This document shows positions 1-6,688 of a stretch of 7,115 bases of DNA, in pieces (position 1 is the stretch's first letter; every line of letters begins with the position of its first letter). The notes under the pieces were generated by a model. That model worked only from the letters and a program-made list of their open reading frames with translations. It was not told where the DNA came from and did not search any database. This DNA is from Hyphomicrobiales bacterium (GTDB lineage Bacteria > Pseudomonadota > Alphaproteobacteria > Rhizobiales > Devosiaceae). Position numbers and translations under genes: made by a program. The stretch is from positions 1-7,115 of the forward strand of contig JAQGKB010000227.1 of NCBI GenBank assembly GCA_028290345.1, written 5' to 3'.

Positions 1-1
1 T

Positions 2-1300
2 CTCGCATGGGGAATTTGCGGCGTTTCGCTACGCAGTCCCGATACCCGCGACGCCTTGGCCCCGCAGGATGGTCTCTATACCATTGCCGTTCGTGACGGC
101 AGTTCCGAGCATTTGCAGGTTGTCGGCAGCGTGAAGCGGCTGCTGGTCGCGCCGGAATCGCCGTCAGAGGTGCTTGATCAACTCGCCGATCCGGCCGTCC
201 GCATCGTTTCGCTGACCGTGACCGAAAAGGGCTATTGCCATTCTCCGGCGACCGGAACGTTGGACGAAAGCCATGCCGACGTCGTGCACGATCTTGCCAA
301 TCCGGCGGCGCCGCGCTCGGCAATCGGTTTCATTGTCGAGGCTATCGCGCGCCGCCGCGCCGCCGGCACCGCCCCCTTCACTGTTCTTTCCTGCGACAAC
401 CTTCCTGCCAACGGTCAGACCGCCGGTCGTGTCATCAAGCGCTTTGCCGAACTGCGCGATACCGCGCTTGGGCGCTACGTCGTGGAAACCGTTGCCTTCC
501 CCTCAACGATGGTCGATCGCATTGTCCCGGCAACCACCGATGCCGATCGGGACGCAGTATCGGCGACCCTTGGCGTCACGGACGCCTGGCCGATCATGAC
601 GGAACCCTTCACCCAGTGGATCGTCGAAGACGAGTTCCCGCAGGGCCGTCCGGCCTGGGAGCGGGGTGGCGCGGTGTTCGTCGACGATGTCACGACATAC
701 GAGCTGATGAAGCTGCGGCTGCTTAATGGCAGTCACTCGACGCTGGCTTACCTCGGATACCTCGCCGGCCATGAAACAGTCGCCGAGGCCATATCCGCCC
801 CCGGGTTCTCCGATTTGATCGCGGCCATGATGGACGAGGAGATCACCCCGACCCTGCCGCCGCTCGCCGGGTTCGATCTCTCGGGCTACAAGGCGGAATT
901 GCTCGCCCGCTTTCGCAATTCTGCGCTCCGGCACCGCACCTGGCAGATCGCCATGGACGGGTCGCAAAAGCTGCCGCAACGCCTGTTGGGAACCATCCGT
1001 GACCGCATTGCCGCTGACCAATCCTATGGGCGGCTGGCGCTGGGCGTCGCCGGCTGGATGCGCTACGCGCTCGGGGGCGACGAGAAGGGCGGGGTCATCG
1101 ACGTACGCGATCCGCTGATTCAAAAGATCCGCTCGCTGACCGAAGGCGTTGAAGGCGCTGCTGCAATCGCGGACGCCTATTTCAGCCTGACCGAGGTGTT
1201 TGGCGATCTCGGCGCCGATGCAGCGTTCCGTCAGACCGTGACAACCGCATTGACGCAACTGCTCGCGGACGGCGCGGCGAAAACCGTGCAGGCCTATTAG
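2..1300 (+). CDS. Mannitol dehydrogenase-family oxidoreductase (mannitol 2-dehydrogenase or fructuronate reductase type), 5'-truncated by window edge
   Basis: This is an NAD(P)-dependent polyol dehydrogenase of the long-chain mannitol dehydrogenase family, which interconverts a sugar alcohol or hexonate with its keto form (for example mannitol/fructose or mannonate/fructuronate) in the cytoplasm. A TTG lies at 56, but the frame is open back to base 2 and encodes the family-typical WGICGVSLRSPDTRDAL, so the true start is left of the window. 432 residues are visible. By family length (about 480-500) roughly 55-65 residues, including the GxGxF nucleotide-binding loop, are missing. In fragment numbering: VTEKGY 73-78; CDNLPANG 131-138; FPSTMVDRIVPATT 166-179; and the catalytic block MKLRLLNGSHS with Lys237, Asn242 and His245, matching the family's catalytic Lys-Asn-His. 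The C-terminal helical domain is complete, ending at TAG 1298-1300. The reading frame is intact. Family assignment is firm; the exact substrate cannot be told from the sequence. Confidence 0.93.
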   Translation, partial: LAWGICGVSLRSPDTRDALAPQDGLYTIAVRDGSSEHLQVVGSVKRLLVAPESPSEVLDQLADPAVRIVSLTVTEKGYCHSPATGTLDESHADVVHDLANPAAPRSAIGFIVEAIARRRAAGTAPFTVLSCDNLPANGQTAGRVIKRFAELRDTALGRYVVETVAFPSTMVDRIVPATTDADRDAVSATLGVTDAWPIMTEPFTQWIVEDEFPQGRPAWERGGAVFVDDVTTYELMKLRLLNGSHSTLAYLGYLAGHETVAEAISAPGFSDLIAAMMDEEITPTLPPLAGFDLSGYKAELLARFRNSALRHRTWQIAMDGSQKLPQRLLGTIRDRIAADQSYGRLALGVAGWMRYALGGDEKGGVIDVRDPLIQKIRSLTEGVEGAAAIADAYFSLTEVFGDLGADAAFRQTVTTALTQLLADGAAKTVQAY

Positions 1301-1305
1301 GCCTG
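1289..1305. other. Perfect 7-bp hairpin over the dehydrogenase stop codon
   Basis: The sequence CAGGCCT-ATT-AGGCCTG forms a perfect 7-bp stem with a 3-base loop. The TAG stop (1298-1300) straddles the loop and the second arm. No T-run follows on either strand, so it is not a classical intrinsic terminator. It could protect the 3' end of the mRNA or help slow transcription at this convergent junction, but that role is inferred. Confidence 0.45.
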
Positions 1306-1320
1306 AACTACTACGCAAGC

Positions 1321-1340
1321 GGCTGAGCCAACGCTCAGCC
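1321..1340. terminator. Candidate bidirectional hairpin between convergent genes
   Basis: GGCTGAGC-CAAC-GCTCAGCC is a perfect 8-bp GC-rich stem with a 4-base loop, symmetric on both strands. It lies 20 bp past the plus-strand dehydrogenase stop, and one arm includes the TGA stop of the minus-strand ybaK-like gene (1335-1337). Position between two converging genes suggests a shared terminator. Neither strand shows a clear U-tract after the stem, so termination might be weak or need Rho. Confidence 0.45.
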
Positions 1341-1814
1341 GGCCGAGATCAAATCAGCAGCGATGGCCCGGAGGGCTGTCTGCGCGTCCGCCGGGGCGAG
1401 CCGGACCTGTAGCCCGCGCTGGCCGCCGTTGATGAAGACGAAGGGCTCGCCGAGGATGCTCTGCTCGATCGCAGTCGGCACCTTGCGCTTCTGCCCGAAC
1501 GGGCTGATGCCGCCGACATGGTAGCCGGTCAGCCTTTCGGCGTCCGCGGGACGCATCATGCTAGCGCTTTTGCCGCCGAACGCCGCGGCGAGCTTTTTCA
1601 TGCTGACCTCGTGATCCGAGGGGACGACTACGCAGACTGGCTTGCCATCCAGCTCGGCCATCAAGGTCTTGAGCACGATGCCGGGCGATACGCCCAGCGC
1701 CTCTGCAGCCGCCATTCCGATCCGGTCGGCGTTGGGGTCGTAGTCGTAATTGGCCAGCGTGAACGCCACGCCGGCTTTCGTCAGTGCGAGTGTTGCCGCG
1801 GTTGTCTTCGCCAT
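1335..1814 (-). CDS. ybaK: YbaK/EbsC-type aminoacyl-tRNA deacylase (Cys-tRNA(Pro)/Cys-tRNA(Cys) deacylase)
   Basis: This is a 159-residue single-domain protein of the YbaK/ProX editing family, which hydrolyses cysteine wrongly attached to tRNA(Pro) by prolyl-tRNA synthetase and works as a free-standing cytoplasmic proofreading factor. Supporting features are VLKTLMAELDGKPV (residues 47-60), with Lys49 matching the lysine essential in characterised YbaK proteins; VVVPSDHEVSMKKLA (62-76); and the signature GYHVGGISPFG (97-107), the GxxxGGxSPxG loop that shapes the substrate pocket. Length is typical of the family (about 155-160). The ATG start is 7 bp after the helicase TGA, with only a weak ribosome-binding sequence (GTGAG) that overlaps the helicase stop, so translation is probably coupled to it. 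The stop lies inside the junction hairpin. Related INS/ProXp-type deacylases share the fold, but the GGxSPxG loop and the lysine favour YbaK. Confidence 0.95.
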   Translation of the reverse strand: MAKTTAATLALTKAGVAFTLANYDYDPNADRIGMAAAEALGVSPGIVLKTLMAELDGKPVCVVVPSDHEVSMKKLAAAFGGKSASMMRPADAERLTGYHVGGISPFGQKRKVPTAIEQSILGEPFVFINGGQRGLQVRLAPADAQTALRAIAADLISAG

Positions 1815-1821
1815 AGGTCGC

Positions 1822-3894
1822 TCACTTCACCCACATGCCGCGCATCTGCGCCCCGATATCGATGCGCACCGGCTGCGGCGCAATCCCCACGATATTCAGC
1901 GGCGCCGCCGGTGGCCACATCGTGTCATGGAACAGCGACAACATCGATTTCGTAATAAAACGGGTGCGCTGCGCGTAAATGTGCTTGTCACCGCCACTTC
2001 TCTGCTGAGTGACAAAAAACCGTTGCGGAACAATCAGGTGCAGGTCGTCCTTCGCGCGCGTCATTGCCACATAGAGCAGCCGGCGCTCCTCCTCGAGTTC
2101 GTGGGTCGAGCCGGTGCCGAGATCGGATGGGATGCAGCCATCTACCACGTTGAGCACATGCACCGATTTCCATTCCTGCCCTTTGGCGGAGTGGATGGTG
2201 GAGAGGATCAGATAGTCCTCGTCGAGCAGCGGCACCCCGGATTGGTCGCTGCTGGCGTCGGGTGGATCGAGGGTCAATTCCGTCAGGAAGCGCTCGCGCG
2301 ACGCGTAACCGGAGGCGATCTGCTGTAGCTGCAGCAGGTCCGCCTGGCGCACCTGCGCATCGTCGTAGATGTTGTCCATCAGCGGCTCGTACCAAAGGCG
2401 GGCTCGCTCCAGATCGGCCGGCCATCCGGCCTTGCCGCTTCCAAGATGCTGCATCACATCGATCAGGTTCGGCCAGCCCTCCGAGCCGCGCGCCGGGGTA
2501 GGGATATCACACAGTGCCTGCAGCGGACTGGCGGCTTCGAGCATCGTGTCGAGCACGCGCCCCGCGGAACTCGGACCGATACCGGGCAGCAGTTGCATCA
2601 CTCGGAAGCCTGCGACGCGGTCGCGCGGATTTTCAGCCCAACGCAACACAGCCAGCATGTCCTTGACGTGGGCCGCATCCAGGAATTTCAGCCCACCGAA
2701 CTTGACGAACGGGATATTCCGCCGCGTCAGCTCGATCTCGAGGGGCCCGCTGTGGCTCGAGGTGCGGAACAGCACCGCCTGCGCCTTCAGCGCCATGCCG
2801 CCCTCACGATTTTCGAGCACTCGCTCGACCACGTAGCGCGCCTGGTCCGCCCCATCGCGCACCGTCACCAGTTCCGGGCGGTCACTCGAGAGGCGCTCGG
2901 TCCAGAGGTTCTTGGTGAAGCGCTCGCTGGCCTGCTCGATCACGGCATTGGCGGCCGAGAGGATCGGCTGCGTTGAGCGATAGTTTCGATCGAGGGTAAC
3001 GATGTGCGCGGCCGGTGTGAACTGCATCGGAAAATCGAGGATGTTGCGCACGGTCGCGGCGCGAAACGAGTAGATCGATTGCGCGTCATCCCCAACGACC
3101 GTCAGCCCGGCACCGGACGGCTTTAGTGCCAGCAGCACCGAGGACTGCAGGCGGTTTGTATCCTGGTATTCATCGACCAGCACGTGATCAAAGCGCGCGC
3201 CCAGATCGACGGCGATGCCAGGATCGCGGACCATCGCGGCCCAATAGAGCAGCAAATCATCGTAGTCGAGTACGCTCTGGCTCTGTTTGGCCTCCACATA
3301 ACCGGCGAACAATTGTTTCAGTTCGGCCGCCCACATGCCGACCCAAGGAAACGCCGTTTTCAGCACGTCCTCAAGTTTGGCCTCGGCATTTACCGCACGG
3401 GAGTAGATGGCAAGGCAGGTTCCCTTGGTTGGAAACCGCGACTTGGCGCCGGAAAATCCCAGCTCGTGCCGCACGATATTGAGCAGGTCTGCCGAATCTT
3501 CGCGGTCATGGATGGTGAACGCCGGATCCAGCCCGATCTGTGCTGCGTGCTCCCGCAACAAGCGAGCGCCGATGCCGTGGAAGGTTCCCGCCCAGGACAG
3601 CGCGTCTGTGACCGCGCCCGAACTCGTGCCCATCACCTGCGCCGAAATGCGCTCAACCCGCCGCGCCATCTCGGCCGCGGCGCGTCGCGAAAATGTCAGC
3701 AACAGGATGCGGCGCGGATCGGCGCCACTGACGATCAGATGCGCGACACGATGCGCCAGCGTGTTCGTCTTGCCCGATCCGGCACCGGCAATAACCAGCA
3801 GCGGACCGGCCGCGACACCAGGGCCAATGCCGTGCTCCACCGCCCGGCGCTGCTCCGGATTAAGCGTTTCAAGATAGTTGGCCGCGGCAGGCAA
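1822..3894 (-). CDS. UvrD/PcrA/Rep-like superfamily 1A ATP-dependent DNA helicase
   Basis: This is a 690-residue 3'-5' DNA helicase that would use ATP to unwind DNA in repair or replication restart. All core motifs are present in order: Q-motif region LNPEQRRAVEHG (11-22); Walker A GAGSGKT (37-43); motif Ia LLLTFSRRAAAEMARRV (64-80); Walker B DEYQD (241-245); motif III GDDAQSIYSFRAA (268-280); motif IV NYRST (304-308); motif V IHSAKGQEW (567-575); motif VI LLYVAMTRAK (606-615). A helix-hairpin-helix-like stretch LLPGIGPSSAGRV (435-447) fits subdomain 2B. It is somewhat shorter than typical UvrD/PcrA (about 720-780), and I see no evident C-terminal RNA-polymerase-binding Tudor-like domain. The start is TTG: an in-frame stop at 3922-3924 leaves only nine codons upstream with no ATG or GTG, and the next in-frame ATGs are deep inside conserved motifs. 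An AGGG lies 11 bases before the TTG. It may be a paralogue rather than the main UvrD of the cell, so no symbol is given. Confidence 0.95.
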   Translation of the reverse strand: MPAAANYLETLNPEQRRAVEHGIGPGVAAGPLLVIAGAGSGKTNTLAHRVAHLIVSGADPRRILLLTFSRRAAAEMARRVERISAQVMGTSSGAVTDALSWAGTFHGIGARLLREHAAQIGLDPAFTIHDREDSADLLNIVRHELGFSGAKSRFPTKGTCLAIYSRAVNAEAKLEDVLKTAFPWVGMWAAELKQLFAGYVEAKQSQSVLDYDDLLLYWAAMVRDPGIAVDLGARFDHVLVDEYQDTNRLQSSVLLALKPSGAGLTVVGDDAQSIYSFRAATVRNILDFPMQFTPAAHIVTLDRNYRSTQPILSAANAVIEQASERFTKNLWTERLSSDRPELVTVRDGADQARYVVERVLENREGGMALKAQAVLFRTSSHSGPLEIELTRRNIPFVKFGGLKFLDAAHVKDMLAVLRWAENPRDRVAGFRVMQLLPGIGPSSAGRVLDTMLEAASPLQALCDIPTPARGSEGWPNLIDVMQHLGSGKAGWPADLERARLWYEPLMDNIYDDAQVRQADLLQLQQIASGYASRERFLTELTLDPPDASSDQSGVPLLDEDYLILSTIHSAKGQEWKSVHVLNVVDGCIPSDLGTGSTHELEEERRLLYVAMTRAKDDLHLIVPQRFFVTQQRSGGDKHIYAQRTRFITKSMLSLFHDTMWPPAAPLNIVGIAPQPVRIDIGAQMRGMWVK

Positions 3895-3981
3895 ATCCGA
3901 ATCAACCCTATATTGGATCGACTACAAAGAGCATGTTTCGTGTTTTGTTCGCAATTGGCTCGTGTTGGACGGTGACGGCGG

Positions 3982-4956
3982 TCAGGCCAGAACCATGTCC
4001 GTTGGCGCCCGAACGGTCCATTGCACGCCGCTTGGCGCGTAGACGTGTTGTACCTTTCCGTCCAGCGAACCCTCGGTGATCCGCCTCAGTACCGTCTGGC
4101 CAAACCCGGCTGTGGGCTTTTCCGCAATGGCCGGCCCGCCGACTTCTACCCACTTCATTTCGAACAGCGCGCCCTCCTCGATCAGCGCCCAACTGAGGTC
4201 GACATGCCCGCCTGCAATCGATAGCGAGCCAAATTGCTGAGCGTTGGTCAGCAATTCGTGCAGTGCCATGCCAAGCGTCTGCGCCGCTGCCGGCTTCAGC
4301 ACCAGTGCGGGGCCGCCGGCGAGGATGCTCGAGCCCACAAGCCGATGCGAAAGCTGGTTATCGACGAGCGCGCCGATTTCCACGCCGCTCCATTCGCTGC
4401 TGACCAGCAAATCCTGGCTGGCGGCAATCGAACGCAGGCGCATGGATAGCCGTTCAGCGAAATCGGCAGGCGGCGAGCGCTTGGCGGTCTGGCGCACGAT
4501 GGCTTCCACGATGGCCAGCATGTTCTTCGAACGGTGTGCGACTTCGCGCATCAGCACGCGGCGTGTTTCTTCGGACTTCAGCCGGTCGGAGATGCTGCGG
4601 GCAATCTTGGAGGCGCCGATGATGTTGCCGGCCGCGTCGAATATTGGGGAAACGGTTATCGATACCGGCACGATGACGCCGCTTTTGTTCAGCCGCATCG
4701 TGTCATACGTCTCGACCCGCCGCCCTTCGCATATGGTTGCAATGATGTGCTTTTCCTCGGATTGGCGTCCGGGCGGTATCAGCCTGAAAATGCTGCTGCC
4801 GACCATCTCGTCCGCGGTCCATCCAAAAATCCGCTCCGCGCCCTTGTTCCAGGTCGTGACGACGCCTTCGAGATTCTTGCTGACGATGGCATCGTCAGTC
4901 GAATCGACGATCGCCGCCAAAAGGGCGCCGTGGTCTAAGGTTGTCGTTCCGCGCAT
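3982..4956 (-). CDS. Soluble PAS-domain HWE-family sensor histidine kinase
   Basis: This is a 324-residue cytoplasmic histidine kinase with no transmembrane segment or signal peptide. An N-terminal PAS domain (about 12-126) carries DSTDDAIVSKNLEGVVTTWN and ends in the usual IIGASKIARSISDR linker. It lacks the NCRFLQ cysteine motif of LOV photosensors, so a flavin-cysteine photosensor is unlikely and the signal is unknown. The H-box is EVAHRSKNMLAIVEAIV with phospho-acceptor His141. The HWE hallmarks are HELLTNAQQFGSLS (233-246; His233) and KWVEVGGP (268-275; Trp269 and Glu271), followed by the glycine-rich GFGQTVLRR (284-292). HWE kinases often have short soluble architectures like this and signal to separate response regulators; none is in the window. 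Start choice: ATG at 4956 has GGAAG eight bases upstream; an in-frame GTG at 4977 would add seven residues but has no ribosome-binding sequence. It lies 90 bp after the MFS gene and could share its transcript. Confidence 0.93.
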   Translation of the reverse strand: MRGTTTLDHGALLAAIVDSTDDAIVSKNLEGVVTTWNKGAERIFGWTADEMVGSSIFRLIPPGRQSEEKHIIATICEGRRVETYDTMRLNKSGVIVPVSITVSPIFDAAGNIIGASKIARSISDRLKSEETRRVLMREVAHRSKNMLAIVEAIVRQTAKRSPPADFAERLSMRLRSIAASQDLLVSSEWSGVEIGALVDNQLSHRLVGSSILAGGPALVLKPAAAQTLGMALHELLTNAQQFGSLSIAGGHVDLSWALIEEGALFEMKWVEVGGPAIAEKPTAGFGQTVLRRITEGSLDGKVQHVYAPSGVQWTVRAPTDMVLA

Positions 4957-4964
4957 ATCTTTTA

Positions 4965-4969
4965 CTTCC
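4965..4969 (-). promoter_or_regulatory. Ribosome-binding site deciding the kinase start
   Basis: The minus strand reads GGAAG-TAAAAGAT-ATG, a good Shine-Dalgarno core eight bases before the ATG at 4956. It is the reason for preferring that ATG over the GTG at 4977, for which this element would lie inside the coding sequence. Confidence 0.7.
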
Positions 4970-5027
4970 GGCAGCACATTGCCGAACGTAGTGTCCGCGC
5001 AGGTTGTTCCGTCGATGGCGCCATTTG

Positions 5028-5043
5028 TCCGGCGCGCGCCGGA
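5028..5043. other. GC-only perfect palindrome after the MFS stop codon
   Basis: TCCGGCGCGCGCCGGA is a perfect 16-bp palindrome, three bases after the MFS stop on the minus strand. As RNA it could form a 6-bp stem with a GCGC loop. No U-tract follows (CAAATGG on the minus strand), so it may be a weak or Rho-assisted attenuator between transporter and kinase, an mRNA 3'-end stabiliser, or chance in GC-rich DNA. Confidence 0.35.
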
Positions 5044-5046
5044 AAC

Positions 5047-6417
5047 TCAGCGCCAAATGCTGACGAGGCTTGCGAGGAATGCAAAGGCAGCGGCGATGCC
5101 CATGGTCAACGGCAGATTGTAGCCGGCCGTCAGCCCGAAGATAATTGCCGCCAGCGCCGCGCCGATCGATTGGCCGAAGAGGCGAGCCGTCGACAGCATG
5201 CCGCTGGCGCCGCCGGCCCGTTCTCGTGGCGCGCTGGTGATCATCACCCGGTTGTTCGGTGATTGGAACAGCCCGAAGCCGATGCCGCAGAGCGCCAGCC
5301 GCCAACCGATATCCCAGACGGCCGGATGGTCGGGCAGCAAAGCCGCCGATACCAGTCCGAGCGCGAGGAGCAGCGAGCCAAGGCCACTGACTCGTCCGCC
5401 GGAGAACCGATCCGCCAACCTGCCGGCTATCGGCGCGATCACCGCGGTAGCCACCGGCCACGGCGTCATCAGCAGCCCTGTCTCGACCTCGGTGTAGGAG
5501 AGGGCTCGTGCAAAGAAGAACGGCAGCGAAACCACCGCCAGGAATTGTGCCACAAACGAGGAGACCGAGGCGATGATCGAAAGCCGGAACGCTGGAATCT
5601 GCAGCAGATCGATAGGGAACATCGGCGCCTTGCGAGGAATTTGCCGCACCGCAAGGAAGTACATGGCAATCAGGCCGGCAATGATCTGCATGATGCTCAG
5701 CCACAGCGGAAACTGCGTGCCCCCGATCCCGGTCAGCCCCGAGAGCAGGAAGCCGAAGGCGCCGACGTTGAGCACGGCGCTGATGTAGTCGAAACTGACG
5801 CCGTTCCGCGGCGTTTCGGGCAGGGTGAGGCGGCCCACAGCCAGCCCGATGACGCCCAGCGGCACGTTGATCAGGAACAGCCAGTGCCAGCTCGCCACCG
5901 CGAGTATCGCGGCAGCGATCGTTGGCCCGGCGGCGCCCGCCACCGCGACCACCACGGCCATGCTGGAAAGACCACGCCCGAGAACCCGGTGCGGCAGGAT
6001 ATGGCGCAGCAGCGCGGTGCTGATGCCCATCAGGGCAGCCCCGCCGATGCCCTGCAGGATCCGCGCCAGTGTCAAGGTCAGCAGTGAATTCGAATAAGCA
6101 CAAAGCAGCGAGGCAATGGCGAATACCAGCAGCCCACCGGAGAACACCTTGCGGAAACCGATGGCTTCGGCGAGCGCTGCCATCGGCAATAGCGAGACCA
6201 TCACCGCCAGTTGATACGACGTGACGATCCAGATTGCGTCGGCCGCGTTTGCGTGCTGGTCGCCGGCGATCGTGGGGAGGGCGACATTGACGATGGTGCC
6301 GTCGAGCACCGCCATCGTGATCCCCAGCGAGACCGTCAGGAAAGCCAGCGTTCGTTTGGGATTGGACAAGCCGTCCTGCCGCTCCGGGCTAACGGCATTG
6401 GCTTCGACTGCAGTCAT
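5047..6417 (-). CDS. DHA2-family (EmrB/QacA-type, 14-TMS) MFS drug:proton antiporter
   Basis: This is a 456-residue inner-membrane transporter of the major facilitator superfamily, expected to export drugs or other toxic hydrophobic compounds in exchange for protons. TM1 has the DHA2 signature LDGTIVNVALPTI (38-50) with Asp39. Also present are a degenerate motif A, LAEAIGFRKVF (82-92); ARILQGIGGAALM (118-130); a motif C-like GAAGPTIAAA (161-170); the family-typical SWHWLFLINVPLGVIGL (176-192); a second motif A-like AGRLADRFSGGRV (331-343); and GFGLFQSPNNRVM (380-392) before the RAGGASGML stretch. Hydrophobic segments fit about 14 helices, and the protein ends right after the last one with VSIWR, making it a compact family member. 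The ATG at 6417 gives a 25-residue polar N-terminus; its ribosome-binding site is weak. No membrane-fusion (EmrA-like) partner is visible. It is transcribed from its own leader region, downstream of a terminator. Substrate is unknown. Confidence 0.93.
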   Translation of the reverse strand: MTAVEANAVSPERQDGLSNPKRTLAFLTVSLGITMAVLDGTIVNVALPTIAGDQHANAADAIWIVTSYQLAVMVSLLPMAALAEAIGFRKVFSGGLLVFAIASLLCAYSNSLLTLTLARILQGIGGAALMGISTALLRHILPHRVLGRGLSSMAVVVAVAGAAGPTIAAAILAVASWHWLFLINVPLGVIGLAVGRLTLPETPRNGVSFDYISAVLNVGAFGFLLSGLTGIGGTQFPLWLSIMQIIAGLIAMYFLAVRQIPRKAPMFPIDLLQIPAFRLSIIASVSSFVAQFLAVVSLPFFFARALSYTEVETGLLMTPWPVATAVIAPIAGRLADRFSGGRVSGLGSLLLALGLVSAALLPDHPAVWDIGWRLALCGIGFGLFQSPNNRVMITSAPRERAGGASGMLSTARLFGQSIGAALAAIIFGLTAGYNLPLTMGIAAAFAFLASLVSIWR

Positions 6418-6471
6418 CGGAAGGGGCTTTCAGGGGGGATCATGGGAAGACATGCAATATGATGCGGCGTC

Positions 6472-6485
6472 CGGAAGAGGTTCCG
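6472..6485. promoter_or_regulatory. Short inverted repeat, possible operator of the MFS gene
   Basis: CGGAA-GAGG-TTCCG is a perfect 5-bp inverted repeat with a 4-base spacer, 55 bp upstream of the transporter start. Efflux genes are often repressed by TetR- or MarR-type proteins that bind such sites, but the repeat is short and no regulator gene is in view, so chance is a real alternative. Confidence 0.25.
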
Positions 6486-6571
6486 ACCACAGCGTGAAAG
6501 ATCAAAAAGGAACCGGCGGGAGAGGGCAGGGAGGCCCAAGGTCGCGGTCTTACTGAGCTTTACGCCCCGAA

Positions 6572-6600
6572 AAACACTTTGCCCAGCCTTGCCCGGTCAA
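6572..6600 (-). promoter_or_regulatory. Weak candidate promoter with direct repeats in the spacer
   Basis: On the minus strand TTGACC (6600-6595) is a good -35 match. Seventeen bases later comes GTGTTT (6577-6572), a poor -10. The spacer holds two GGGCAA copies exactly 10 bp apart (plus-strand TTGCCC at 6579-6584 and 6589-6594). The weak -10 would suit an activator-dependent promoter, but this is speculative. Confidence 0.2.
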
Positions 6601-6635
6601 ATTGCCGTCACCAAGATTTTGTCGGCCCGCCCGCT

Positions 6636-6667
6636 AAAATAAAAAGAGGCGCACCATGGTGCGCCTC
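6636..6667 (-). terminator. Rho-independent terminator of the sugar-binding-protein transcript
   Basis: Bases 6646-6667 are a perfect 22-bp palindrome (GAGGCGCACC arm, centre ATGG). On the minus strand it is followed directly by TTTTTATTTTAG, giving the classic GC stem plus U-tract. The plus strand has no T-run after it, so the signal points to leftward transcription. It sits 40 bp past the stop of the binding-protein gene and separates that unit from the MFS gene. Confidence 0.88.
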
Positions 6668-6688
6668 ACGTTCTGTCAGATCTGGAAC

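Larger units (their letters stand above)
6418..6635 (-). promoter_or_regulatory. Intergenic leader/promoter region of the MFS transporter
   Basis: About 220 bp lie between the upstream gene's terminator and the transporter ATG. I find no convincing gene here on either strand. Because the preceding transcription unit ends in a strong terminator, the transporter promoter should lie here. The region contains an inverted repeat (6472-6485), a TTGACC box (6595-6600) and a 10-bp-spaced TTGCCC direct repeat (6579-6594). The minus-strand leader is pyrimidine-rich near the gene. Confidence 0.5.

Noticed and set aside
56..58. TTG as the start of the dehydrogenase
   Set aside because: The 18 in-frame codons before it encode conserved family sequence, so the gene enters from outside the window.
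503..1318. 271-codon open frame on the minus strand inside the dehydrogenase gene
   Set aside because: It lies fully antisense to a clearly conserved enzyme, has no recognisable motif, and long stop-free antisense frames are common in GC-rich DNA.
3184..3975. 263-codon plus-strand open frame opposite the helicase N-terminal half
   Set aside because: It is antisense to conserved helicase motifs with Arg/Gln-rich content typical of shadow frames.
4600..4930. LOV-type photosensor domain in the kinase
   Set aside because: The PAS region lacks the flavin-binding cysteine motif (NCRFLQ-like), so a generic PAS domain is the supported call.
4975..4977. GTG as the start of the histidine kinase
   Set aside because: It has no ribosome-binding sequence, whereas the ATG at 4956 has a well-placed GGAAG.
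4244..5122. 292-codon plus-strand open frame opposite the kinase
   Set aside because: It is antisense to the PAS-HWE kinase, low in recognisable structure and spans the kinase/MFS gap; best explained as a compositional shadow.
5263..6087. 274-codon plus-strand open frame opposite the MFS gene
   Set aside because: It is an extremely Arg/Gln/His-rich, low-complexity translation, as expected from the complement of a hydrophobic membrane-protein gene.
4895..6103. 402-codon minus-strand open frame overlapping the MFS gene
   Set aside because: It is a shifted-frame reading of the transporter, rich in Arg, Ala and Gly, with no domain signature; the 456-residue MFS frame carries all family motifs. 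It also does not indicate a frameshift, as the MFS frame is continuous.
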